Assembly (NCBI GenBank): GCA_944472135.2
Contig: OX235262.1
Location: 41,219,804-41,283,803 of the forward strand
Length of the DNA: 64,000 bases
From: Trichobilharzia regenti
Taxonomy: Eukaryota > Platyhelminthes > Trematoda > Strigeidida > Schistosomatidae
Reading direction: 5' to 3'
The translations under genes and the position numbers were made by a program. Numbering within the stretch: the first letter of the stretch is position 1; each line of letters begins with the position of its first letter. Shown piece after piece: positions 10,648 to 20,155 of the stretch. A model generated the notes under the pieces. It was given only the letters and a program-made list of their open reading frames with translations, was not told the DNA's origin and searched no databases.

Positions 10648-11044
10648 TGTCTGTCTGTTTTCGACATAGAACTTTGCACAAATGTGCGGAAGTTCAAGTC
10701 GCCACACTCCGTGTAGCATGCGAAGCAAGAGAAGAAATTATGAGAAAAGCATAATAGAAACAGTGAGCAGAGGGGTGAGACAAAGGATGAGTAATAACGA
10801 AGAACAAAACAGTTTCATTGGAGATCATAAGTCACAAGGAGTGGATGCATCTGCGCCACTGAGAACGAATTTGAGCCATGTCACCAATTGTTTCCAACCA
10901 TTGGTTTTTACCGTCCCGAGGACCCCAACCAGTCAGGAAGTCTACACCTTCCTACGTGGCTTAGACCAACTGTTGTGGATTTCATTGACTGGTGCCAAGT
11001 TTTTGTTTGACCGCCGCTAGCTTTTTTTCCAGCCTGACCCTATA
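10648..11044 (-). mobile_element. RTE-like insertion, family B, mirror copy in the right arm
   Basis: Reverse complement of 5165-5561 at the same site in the element. The insertion therefore happened before the inverted duplication. Confidence 0.85.
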
Positions 11045-11069
11045 TCCGTACGACTTCCACTTGGATCAT

Positions 11070-11111
11070 CAACCTGAGAAGGAATGTAGGCGTACTGCTG
11101 TAAGTCCTACA
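11070..11111 (+). ncRNA. Predicted double-hairpin RNA motif, copy 2 (right arm)
   Basis: Hairpin 2 at 11085-11111 has the perfect stem TGTAGG/CCTACA. Hairpin 1 is weakened, as in the left arm. Confidence 0.4.
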
Positions 11112-11261
11112 GTTCTTCAAGGGTAGTTTGCCGTGCCGGAATCCACAACATTTGATGTGTTGATTGTACATATGTTTGTGTTAAATAGTTGTGTGAGTTC
11201 CAATTGATGTAATTGTTGGTTAATCTTGTTTCTGTCCGGACATTCCACAAATTACAATCGT

Positions 11262-11303
11262 CAACCTGAGAAGGGTTGCAGGCGTACTGGTGTAAGTCCT
11301 GTA
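11262..11303 (+). ncRNA. Predicted double-hairpin RNA motif, copy 3 (right arm)
   Basis: Hairpin 1 is at 11262-11278. Hairpin 2 is at 11277-11303, with stem TGCAGG/CCTGTA. Relative to copy 1, one T-A pair has become C-G and one G-C pair has become G-T. Confidence 0.45.
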
Positions 11304-12018
11304 ATTCTTTAAAGGAATTCCATCGAGACATGATCGGCGAGGTTATTTGTACTGTTTGTGTATACGTGTGGTGTGTCTTCGCAATTTGTGATTTTGGATC
11401 AGTTGTGTTTACTCCTTGATTTCGTGCCTTGTTTTTATTGCATAATTTTGTTAAAATTTTCGTCGTGATTACTTCTGAAGTTGTTCCGAGTCTTCTACAT
11501 CCGTGAATGAATTGATTGATGCTAAGGACAGCAGATGGGTTGTATACGCCGGGGAGGCTATGCTATTGCTGAGAATGAAATGCACACGGATATAATTGTT
11601 AGCTGCGTTCCCACACGCCGGGTAGAAGGAGTGTAAACGACTGAGGCTCGCATGCGTCACCGCTACTAGAACTGAGGCAGAATGAGTGACAAGCGATTTC
11701 AGTGGTAATTGGTAGTGAGTAGATAAGAGGAAGTGCGTAGAGTATCGTGAGGTGCTGCCATGGTCACTGCATTCTGCAAGAGTCATTCTAGCAAGTGGCG
11801 ATTGTGTTGCAAGATGTCAAGAGGAGGTCTCTGTCTGGACGCGCAGGTTGTCATTGATGTGTGAGATTGTGCTGTGGGTATGCTTGTGGTGTGTTGGCTT
11901 TTCTGTTTGTTTTCCATTTCAGCTCTGTCCGTGTGACCCAGGTTCTCGCAATGGCATCCAATTCAACGTGCATTGGTCGCGAAGGAAAAAAGGGTTGGAT
12001 CCCTTTTTTGCCGGGGAG

Positions 12019-12371
12019 TGTCAATGGAGTTGAAGATTGAACGATCAATTCTTGGTTGTTTGCTCAAAACCAAATTCCCCGATTTTCGCGGAGGCATCAA
12101 TACGACAGTCATCGTCTCATCGGTCGCTGTTCAGAAAGAAGTCAGCAGTAAACCATCAGAAGTAATATTGTGATTTATTATTGTAATATTTGTTAACAGA
12201 CCGTAATAGGAATATTTTTTATATGTTGGTGTTATAATAAAGAATTCCCAAGCGGCCAATCGGTGTTTTGGTTTTTCGTCCGTTATTACTAAGCGTTTCC
12301 GAAAAACTGCAAGGAACAGCGTGGGCCCGAGCGTAGCAAGAGCTGGGCATTAACGGTTTATGAGACGTGAC
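12019..12371 (+). mobile_element. 3' LTR of the right gag-only element
   Basis: It begins TGTCAATGG after GCCGGGGAG, has AATAAA, and ends GAGACGTGAC. About 353 bp. Mirror of 3837-4189. Confidence 0.85.
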
Positions 12372-12486
12372 TTACTCTTCCTGTGAACTGCGAACGATGA
12401 TGCGATGACTATCGTATTGATGTCTCCAGCGAAAAATATGGAGGGGTTGGCTTTGAGCAAACAACCATGAATTGATCGTTCAATCT
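12372..12486 (-). mobile_element. BEL-like LTR 5' fragment, inverted against the preceding LTR
   Basis: Mirror of 3723-3836. It forms a head-to-head junction with the end of the LTR at 12371. Confidence 0.75.
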
Positions 12487-13048
12487 TCATCTAAACTGAT
12501 AAGTGCTCTTTGTTCTAGATGTTTATCTTCTTACAACAGCACTATCGAAGATGTCTAATCCCCTCAGTCAACGGGGTGACATATTTTTGACTTGTGATAA
12601 TGAAGCTGTGAGTGTCTTCATGAACGTCACTTTTTGTATTCTTATCTGTAACGAGTCCTTTCAATCATATTAGCGGAAAATCAGCTGGCTACTAGCGTGT
12701 AAAAGGCAGGAAAACAGTAGCTGTTATTAAAGGTGTATACTGTCAGTACACTGACTGGGAAAGGTGGCAAAGCCCAGCTAAAACACTGATAAGTATCCGG
12801 TAGTTGGTTCAATGAGGAGTAGGGACCTTACGATGAATAAAGTACACACAATCTGCTCTCATATTTTTATTTTCGCAACTTACCTAATGAGATAGCCAGA
12901 ATTTGGCTGCACCGAACTGATTCACCTCTCTTAACCCAGTAAAAGCCGAATATTTTGCTGATAAGCCTGACCGCTAATGAGTGGAGCAGACGTTTGATCT
13001 ATGGATAATTTCCTTCTGGTCAGCAAACGCTATTGGCTTGCCGGGGAG

Positions 13049-13376
13049 TGTCAATGGAGTTGAAGATTGAACGATCAATTCTTGCTTGTTTGCTCAAAAC
13101 CAAATTCCCCGATTTTCGCGGAGGCATCAATACGACAGTCATCGTCTCATCGGTCGCTGTTCAGAAAGAAGAGTGAAACATCGTCAGAAACCTTAATTTG
13201 CTTAGTTCGTTTATTATTTTTATATGTTGGTGTAACAATAAAGAAATAACAAGCAGCAGATCGGTGTTTTGGTTTTTGCGTCCGTTATTACTAAGCGTTT
13301 CTGAAACTCAAAGGAGCAGCGTGGGCCCGAGCGTAGCGAGAGCTGGGCATTAACGGTTTATGAGACGAGACTGACA
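13049..13376 (+). mobile_element. Complete BEL-like LTR next to the inverted duplication
   Basis: 328 bp from TGTCAATGG to TGACA, preceded by the purine tract GCCGGGGAG that normally stands before a 3' LTR. The interior upstream is not an element body: the right arm ends at 13038 in non-element sequence. It is nearly identical to the LTR at 7835-8162. Confidence 0.85.
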
Positions 13377-13529
13377 ACAATATTACTTCTGATGGTTTAC
13401 TGCTGACTTCTTTCTGAACAGTGACCGATGAGACGATGACTGTCTTATTGATGCCTCCGCGAAAATTGGGGAATTTGGTTTTAAGCAATCAACCAAGATT
13501 TGATCGTTCAATCTTCAACTCCATTGACA
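13377..13529 (-). mobile_element. BEL-like LTR 5' fragment, inverted
   Basis: On the minus strand it begins TGTCAATGG at 13529 and runs about 153 bases to meet the end of the preceding LTR exactly at 13376/13377. Similar to the head of the LTR at 3837-4189. Confidence 0.8.
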
Positions 13530-13767
13530 GTAAGATAAAAAACTCTCAGAAGTATTATCATGATTAATTGTTATTTCATTTATTGTTAGACCTTGTGTGT
13601 AATAACCTTATTGTTAGTTGCATGTTGGCGTAAGAATATAGGATTCTTGATTCGCCATTCAGTGTTCTGATTTACGCTTTGGTTAATACAAAGTGTTTCC
13701 AAAGGGACAGCGTGAGGTCCAGCGTAACAAGAGCTGGACATTGACAGTTTATGAGAGTTGGCTGACA
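13530..13767 (+). mobile_element. Diverged BEL-like 5' LTR, start missing (third element)
   Basis: It resembles the LTR at 16850-17195 in its middle and end (CTCTCAGAAGTATTATCATG, then a TGACA end at 13767) but lacks roughly the first 120 bases. Confidence 0.7.
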
Positions 13768-13875
13768 GTTTCTGATAGTTTCTGACCTTTTCTGTTCGTC
13801 TTTCCTGGTGTTTGCAAGTCTTCTTTTGTCAAGTATTATCTGGATCTTCTCTGGAATTTTTGGTCAAGTTCAGTG

Positions 13876-15848
13876 ATGCCTGGGTCAAAGAAGGGATAGA
13901 GCGTCTTGGAAGCAGGCAGGAAAGTAAGTGATGATGAGTTGCTTGTTATTGCAATGATATGTATAATTCTCAGAATGCTAATTATGTTGTTCATGTTTCA
14001 CCGTCTAGGGATAATAGGAACTTTAAACTACCTAAATATGAGCCTCGGTGTTTCCACGGAAACCCAGCTGACTATCCACAGTTTGTAAAGGAGTCTGAAG
14101 TTATGTTGAGTAGCTTTCTATCAAGTGATGAATTGAAGTTAATGTATTTGATGTGGTATTGCACTGGAGATGCTGCAAGAGCTATACAGTGTTGTAAGTT
14201 TATGAAGCCAAAAGAGGGCTACTACGAGGCTATGAGCATATTACGTCAAAGGTTTGGAAGACCTGCGATGATTGCAGGGAAATTATTCGAGGCTGTTAAG
14301 GGTAATGGTGGTCAATTACAGGATGACTCCCAGGCACTCACTGAGTTTTTAGATAATTTGCTAATTTACAAGAATGCAATGATTTCGATGAATCGCATGA
14401 GTGACCTCAACTCGAGTTTTATACTAGAAGTAATAGCAAGACGCCTACCTACTCGACTGCAAAGGAAGTGGGTGAAGATGAGCTCCCGTATAGAGGATGA
14501 GGGTATCGAGCCAAAATTTGATGATATCCTGAAACTGGTAAATACTAGTGTCAATCAATCTATGAGCGAGTTCGCCAGTCTATTACATCTCACCCCTAGA
14601 ATAGAGCAGTCTGAGAGGAAAATGCAATCATTGATGACGAATAGGCCTCAGGGAGGTGGATATCCAGAAGGCTCCATGATGTATAGTAATGCATATAGAC
14701 CTAGTGAGTGTAACAGGATACGTAGTACATCCTCAACAGATAAGTTACAAGATGCGAGACAAACACGGTTGTGTTTTACACGTTTGCAAGAGGTGCATAC
14801 AAAGGCGAACTGTGAAGAAGTGACCAAGTTTAGTGGTAAGCTAAATGTAACCTCCAATCCTGACTCCGAATTGTGTGACGATAACGGTGTTGTGAAGAAG
14901 TCTGTAGTCTCAACTGGTAAGCCATTGTTGAATGGAGTGTCACAGACGACATCGGATTTTGTGCAGGAGAAGAGAGTTACAGTTTTAGAGTCCAGTTCTT
15001 ACTCCGCAAGTTTACAAGATATCTCTAGTCAGAGTAAAGGTATGAAACCTTTAAGGATGTGTGAGGAGGAACCAAAATTGTCTACTGCTGTTAACAAAGA
15101 GTTTGAAAATGATGAAGTCGACCAGATAGACGACGGTAAAGTGAATATTCGTGATGATGATCATGATAGTGCACATTTGTCTTTGTCTGGTCGCGAAGAG
15201 ATGAAGGGAATGCCAATTACTGCTGAGTTGATCAAAGGTTCTGTACAACTTTAATGTGAAGTAGGACTAAAGGCAGGTGAAGCTGCAGAAGATATGGATA
15301 CTCGTGAGACCGTCAGTGTAATTGATCAGCGTGTAGCCCACCTATCAACAGATGTTAATGCTAAACTGGAGCTAATGGTAAAGGACTGCAGTGGTGGTAA
15401 TCTAACAGTTAGACAAACTTCTAAAAGCTGAACAACAACAGCTTCTGATGCACCACTAAGTTCATCAGCTTTTGTCACTCAGTAGTCGTCGGTGTCGTCG
15501 TCCACGAAGTCATGTGTCTTGTGCTGTGACTATGCTAGTATAGGTCTGTTTGAAATGACGAAAGTCAACGGTCAGTTTAGGGAGGATAAGTCGACTGTGT
15601 ATGAGAGGGTAATTGTTAAACTGACTTGCACGAATAAAGGCATTTCAAGTTTCAAGTTGCTATTTGAATGTTATTATCTTTGGTGAAAACTGCTCTGTGC
15701 CTACACTTGTTTGGTCAGATACGTCGTATGTTTGTTAGTTATCTACATTGCACGATAAAATGACATGGGCATGTTACCGTTCAGAGTTGAGGATATAGAC
15801 GATGGAAGGGGATCAGCAAATGAATTCTGCGATGATTTTCCAAATGAA
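13876..15848 (+). pseudogene. Gag-like ORF of the third, chimeric element (DUF1759), broken
   Basis: It starts like the other copies (MPGSKKG) but meets TAG at 13897-13899. The frame reopens at 13959-15254, stops again after the KGSVQL motif, and recognisable gag codons continue with stops to about 15845 (CDDFP). Positions 14103-14923 are almost identical to the right-arm gag (8747-9567, constant offset, only a few substitutions, Trp codon intact). The sequence on both sides differs by roughly a fifth. The DUF1759 domain is therefore partly a replaced segment. An 820-bp gene-conversion or recombination tract is the simplest reading. Confidence 0.8.
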
Positions 15849-15871
15849 GGGCGTCCACTCAAACGGAATTT

Positions 15872-15898
15872 TGTAGGCGTACTGCTGTAAGTCCTACA
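15872..15898 (+). ncRNA. Predicted hairpin motif, third element, hairpin 2 only
   Basis: The stem TGTAGG/CCTACA is retained. The CAACC/GGTTG hairpin in front of it has been lost. Confidence 0.35.
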
Positions 15899-16048
15899 GT
15901 TCTTCAAGGGTAGTTTGCCGTGCCAGAATCCACAACATTTGATGTGTTGATTGTACTTATGTTTGTGTTAAATAATTTAGTGGGTTCCAATTAATGTAAT
16001 TGTTGGTTAATCTTGTTTCTGTCCGGACATTCCACAAATTACAATCGT

Positions 16049-16090
16049 CAACCTGAGAAGGGTTGCAGGCGTACTGGTGTAAGTCCTGTA
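16049..16090 (+). ncRNA. Predicted double-hairpin motif, third element, copy 3
   Basis: CAACC/GGTTG followed by TGCAGG/CCTGTA, as in copy 3 of the inverted duplication. Confidence 0.4.
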
Positions 16091-16849
16091 ATTCTTTAAA
16101 GGAATTCCATCGAGACATGATCGGCGAGGTTATTTGTACTGTTTGTGTATACGTGTGGTGTGTCTTCGCAATTTGTGATTTTGGATCAGTTGTGTTTACT
16201 CCTTGATTTCGTGCCTTGTTTTTATTGCATAATTTTGTTAAAATTTTCGTCGTGATTACTTCTGAAGTTGTTTCGAGTCTTCTACATCCATGAATGAATT
16301 GATTGATGCTAAGGACAGCAGATGGGTCGTATACGCCGGGGAGGCTATGCTATTGCTGAGAATGAAATGCATACGGAGATAAGGAATAGCTGTGGAATCA
16401 ATGATTGAGAATGAATGTTTCGATTTAGGCGGTGGTCCCGCATGCCGGGGAGCGAGAGTCTAGAGGACTGAGTCTTGCATACGTCACCGTTACTACAACT
16501 GAGGCAGGATGAGTGACAAGCGATCGCAGTGGTAATTGGTAGTGAATAGATAAGAGGATGTGTGAAGAGTATCATGAGGTGTCACTATGGTCACGTTGCT
16601 TTCTGCAAGAGTCATTCTAGCAAGTGGCGATTGCGTTGCAAGATGTCAAGAGGATGCTTTTAAGTGGAAGGCGTAGGTCGTCGCCGACGAGTGTGATTGT
16701 GCTGTGGGTATGCCTGTGGTGTATTGGCTTTTCCGTTTGTTTTCCATTTCAGCTTTTTTTGGCGTGGCCCAGGTTCTCACACTGGCATCCAAGTCAATGT
16801 GTATCGGTCGTGATAAAAAAAGGGATGGATCCGTATTTTCCCCGGGGAG

Positions 16850-17195
16850 CGTCAATGCAGTTGAAGATTGAGCGATCACTTCCTGGTTGTTTGCCTAAAC
16901 TCAACTCCATATTTTGGCGGGAGTCATCAATACGGCAGTCATCGTCTCACTGTTCGCTGTTCATTGGAAGAGAAAAAACTATCAGAAGTATTATCATGAT
17001 TAATTGTTATAACTTTTATTCCTAGACTTTGTGTACAATAACCTAGTAGTTGGCTCTGTATTGGTGCAAGAATAAACGGTTCTTGAGTAGCTAATTTGCG
17101 TTCTGGTTTTTTGTGTTAGTTAATACGCATAGTTTCTGAAAGTCTTACAAGGAAATCGGGAGGTCCAGTGTAGTAAGACCTTGGCATTGACACAT
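16850..17195 (+). mobile_element. Diverged 3' LTR of the third element
   Basis: It follows a CCCCGGGGAG purine tract. Its first base pair is changed (CG for TG). An AATAAA signal is present. The end is degraded, so the right boundary is uncertain by about 15 bp. Confidence 0.65.
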
Positions 17196-17421
17196 GTTTA
17201 TTTCTGTCGTTCAAGCATACACAGGAAACAATTGTTTTCTTGAAAAAATGAGTAACTTTTGCAGCGTACTTCAACACTGTTAGGCTGTCTAGCTCCATAT
17301 GAATTGGACCAACTAACTGCCAACACCAAGACAGAGGTAGAACACACCTCCAGAATTGTCTATAACTCGGCTATCCCGGCAGGTCACATATAGTTTTAGG
17401 TGACGTGAACATGGGTGATAG

Positions 17422-18481
17422 TGTAACAACAGAAGACAAGGGCCAGGCAACAGATCGTTTTATTATGAAAATCAACACGTATTTATACATATTTCAGACA
17501 ACATTATTATAGACAAGCGCAGTCATCTGATTGGTTGTTTAGGTAGACAAACGCAGGCTTCTGATTGGTTGTTTCGGGATTCCTTGACAAACAGAGTTCT
17601 CTATCTGCGAATCATATTTTGCCACGTTAACTTCGCTGTGATTGGTTGTTGACTCAGCCTTGTTCACGGCCCATATTAGTGACCTAGACCTTAACGTAGA
17701 TTAGTGCCAACCAATCGGCTAGCAGCCTGCTCTCACCACACTCGTCCCCCCGTCAAATACGTGCGACTGAAGTCGGCTTGATCTACTTGGTGCAGGCGTC
17801 ATCGTTGGCTTGTCTCGCTGTATCCATTTCTGGAGCTCGCTGACGTTCACGCGCCTCTCATTGTTCGCCATTGCGACTGTGTCTGCGTAACCCCATCTCG
17901 AAGTGACCATATATGGTCCTTCCCACTTTGGAAACTGTTTGCCTGACCCTGTCGAACATTCGTCCATCCTTCGGCCCACACCTTCATATGCTGCTTTCGC
18001 CCGACCTCCCAGCAGCGTCTCAAGTAGCAGCTCCATCGCTGACCGATCTTGAACGCCACTCAACTGCGCAGAAGCCTTGAAGTCCTGCCCGAAGATCCAT
18101 ATGTCTCCATCAAAAACTGCAGGGTATAGGCTTTTCATTTGTCGGTAGGCAGCGACACCAAATGTAACAACAGAAGACAAGGGCCAGGCAACAGATCGTT
18201 TTATTATGAAAATCAACACGTATTTATACATATTTCAGACAACATTATTATAGACAAGCGCAGTCATCTGATTGGTTGTTTAGGTAGACAAACGCAGGCT
18301 TCTGATTGGTTGTTTCGGGATTCCTTGACAAACAGAGTTCTCTATCTGCGAATCATATTTTGCCACGTTAACTTCGCTGTGATTGGTTGTTGACTCAGCC
18401 TTGTTCACGGCCCATATTAGTGACCTAGACCTTAACGTAGATTAGTGCCAACCAATCGGCTAGCAGCCTGCTCTCACCACA
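17422..18481 (-). mobile_element. Mini-Gypsy LTR retrotransposon, complete, internally deleted
   Basis: Two 319-bp LTRs (17422-17740 and 18163-18481) look identical and flank only 422 bp. They run TGTGGTGAGAGC to TGTTGTTACA on the minus strand. The flanks carry a 4-bp direct repeat, ATAG (17418-17421 and 18482-18485). After the 5' LTR comes TTTGGTGTCGCTGCC, the same segment that follows the 5' LTR of the full Gypsy at 20133. A purine tract (GACGGGGGGACGAG) precedes the 3' LTR. All cis signals therefore remain while most of gag and pol is gone. Confidence 0.9.
17719..18138 (-). CDS. Fused Gag N-terminus / integrase C-terminal tail of the mini-Gypsy
   Basis: 139 residues from the MKSLYPAVFDGD methionine to a stop inside the 3' LTR. 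Residues about 1-60 match the start of the Gypsy gag at 20156 (DF.A.A.L.GV, then LLGGRAKAAYEGV). Residues about 70-139 match the extreme C-terminus of the Gypsy pol (KWEGPY, NV.ELQKW, then FDGGTSVVRAGC). Everything between, including the zinc knuckle, protease, RT, RNase H and catalytic integrase core, is missing, yet the frame is open across the join. It is unknown whether the protein does anything. The open frame may be chance or may reflect recent birth, as the identical LTRs suggest. Confidence 0.7.
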   Translation of the reverse strand: MKSLYPAVFDGDIWIFGQDFKASAQLSGVQDRSAMELLLETLLGGRAKAAYEGVGRRMDECSTGSGKQFPKWEGPYMVTSRWGYADTVAMANNERRVNVSELQKWIQRDKPTMTPAPSRSSRLQSHVFDGGTSVVRAGC

Positions 18482-19275
18482 ATAGCAATGTGGTCAGATC
18501 TTCTACCACAGGAACTTAATATTCATAAAGTAGTATAGCATCTCAACAGTTTGTATCTTACACTTCAAATGATTACTTCATTTGTGGCTACTTCGGCTGG
18601 TGCAAACAAGCACAGCTACACAAGTATAGAACTAACTGTTCACACTCGGAAAGTCTTTATCTACATCGTGATTATCATTTACGTGTTATTTCGTCATTAT
18701 AAATGTAAACCTGGGTGGTAAATACTGACTATAGTCTTTAATTTTTAAGGATGTTATATTTTACCCCACTGATGATGCTTTTTAACTGGTGGCATTACGT
18801 GCCATACTATGAAAATAAATAATAATCTATATTTTCATATAAACATATAAATTTACATGAAAATGCATGCCATCTTTACAGGCACGATCAAGTATGGTAT
18901 AATATCAAATCGTAGATTGTCTACAAGTTAATTATGTTTCAACAGTTAAATATTTGATACATATATAAATACACTGATTGCCTGAACCAGGCCGTATAGT
19001 TATTGAATTGTACAGTTGTCCTTCAGGTTGAGCGGGAAAATCGACTTCGTTTCGTTTTCATCCCGTGGTTGTAGGCATACGATAACCGACCAATATTAAG
19101 GTAAGTGCAACGTTTACAACGGATTGAAAGCTGTTTTAGAAAAGTAAAAGTGCTAAGGTGAATCATTAAAGTGTAATGAAATAAGCAAGCGCAACATATC
19201 ATTAATAAGTACATTTATACAGGAAAGTAACTAATCCCTAGGTCGACAACGTTCATTTGCAATGTATAATGCTAC
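18482..19275. other. Unassigned AT-rich stretch
   Basis: No supported gene or repeat. It is the right flank of the mini-Gypsy insertion. Confidence 0.4.
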
Positions 19276-19914
19276 CGTCAATATAGTTGAAGATTGAACG
19301 ATCAATTCATGGTTGTTTGCTCAAAACCAACTTCCTCAATTTTCGCGGAGGCATCAATACGACAATCATCGTCTCATCGGTCTCTGTTCAGAAAGAAGTC
19401 TGGAGAAAACTGTCAGAAGTAATATTGTGATTTATCATTGTAATATTTGTTCATATGACTGAAAAGACCTTGGCGGCCTGCTTAAATCTTGGGCTACCAA
19501 TTACCTTAAACATTACAAATCATATTGCATCTAATTTCTCATTTCTAATTGATATTTTAATCAATAAATCTTATTCAAATATGACCTCAAATCGGATTAT
19601 TTATTCTCGTGAATATCTAATATCTTTAAAACCTACTGATCGGAAACTCCATAAAAAAGACAAGAAAAAGCATCATGCCGGCTGGCAGAGAGCATTAAAA
19701 ATACCCCTATTCAATTCATGACTGTTCCCGCAATTATGAGTACCAATTGTCGCTCCCTGCCGGCTAAAATTAACTGTCTTCAATTGCTGGTGTCTTCCAT
19801 TATATATCATAATACTGGTGTGGTGAGAGCAGGCTGCTAGCCGATTGGTTGGCACTAATCTACGTTAAGGTCTAGGTCACTAATATGGGCCGTGAGAAAA
19901 TATGAACAAGCCTG

Positions 19915-19917
<3 letters not shown>

Positions 19918-19983
<66 letters not shown>
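19918..19983 (+). repeat. Poly(A) run, 66 bases, inside the Gypsy 5' LTR
   Basis: In the mini-Gypsy LTR the same place holds about 85-95 bases of ordinary sequence with a CCAAT box. The run replaces that segment. Confidence 0.9.
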
Positions 19984-19984
<1 letters not shown>

Positions 19985-19986
19985 AA

Positions 19987-20095
19987 CCAATCAGAAGCCT
20001 GCGTTTGTCTACCTAAACAACCAATCAGATGACTGCGCTTGTCTATAATAATGTAGTTGAAAGATGTATAAATACGTGTTGATTTTCATAATAAA
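19987..20095 (+). promoter_or_regulatory. Gypsy LTR promoter and poly(A) signal
   Basis: CCAAT boxes lie at 19987-19991 and 20021-20025, a TATA box (TATAAATA) at 20067-20074, and AATAAA at 20090-20095. The mini-Gypsy LTR has an additional CCAAT box. The order fits an LTR U3-R arrangement. The transcription start is not visible. Confidence 0.55.
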
Positions 20096-20155
20096 ACGAT
20101 CTGTTGCTTCGCCCTTGTCTTCTGTTGTTACATTTGGTGTCGCTGCCTCCAGAAA

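Larger units (their letters stand above)
3171..13038. repeat. Large inverted duplication, arms about 4.66 kb, spacer 539 bp
   Basis: The left arm (3171-7834) reappears in reverse complement as the right arm (8374-13038). Paired positions sum to 16208 or 16209 throughout, so almost no indels separate the arms. Each arm holds about 550 bp of non-element sequence, an LTR fragment, a 3' LTR, a 3' non-coding region with an RTE insert, and a 1.95-kb gag ORF. Identity falls near the centre (7700-7834 against 8374-8518). The spacer consists of two different LTRs head to head. Substitutions, including a TGG to TGA change in the right gag, show the arms are separate sequences. Confidence 0.93.

Noticed and set aside
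10477..11303. CRISPR-like array
   Set aside because: Only three dispersed units with unequal spacing in a eukaryotic retroelement.
3171..13038. Palindrome as a missed-adapter long-read artefact
   Set aside because: The arms differ by several substitutions, and the 539-bp centre is two unlike LTRs, not a mirror. It remains worth checking with reads.
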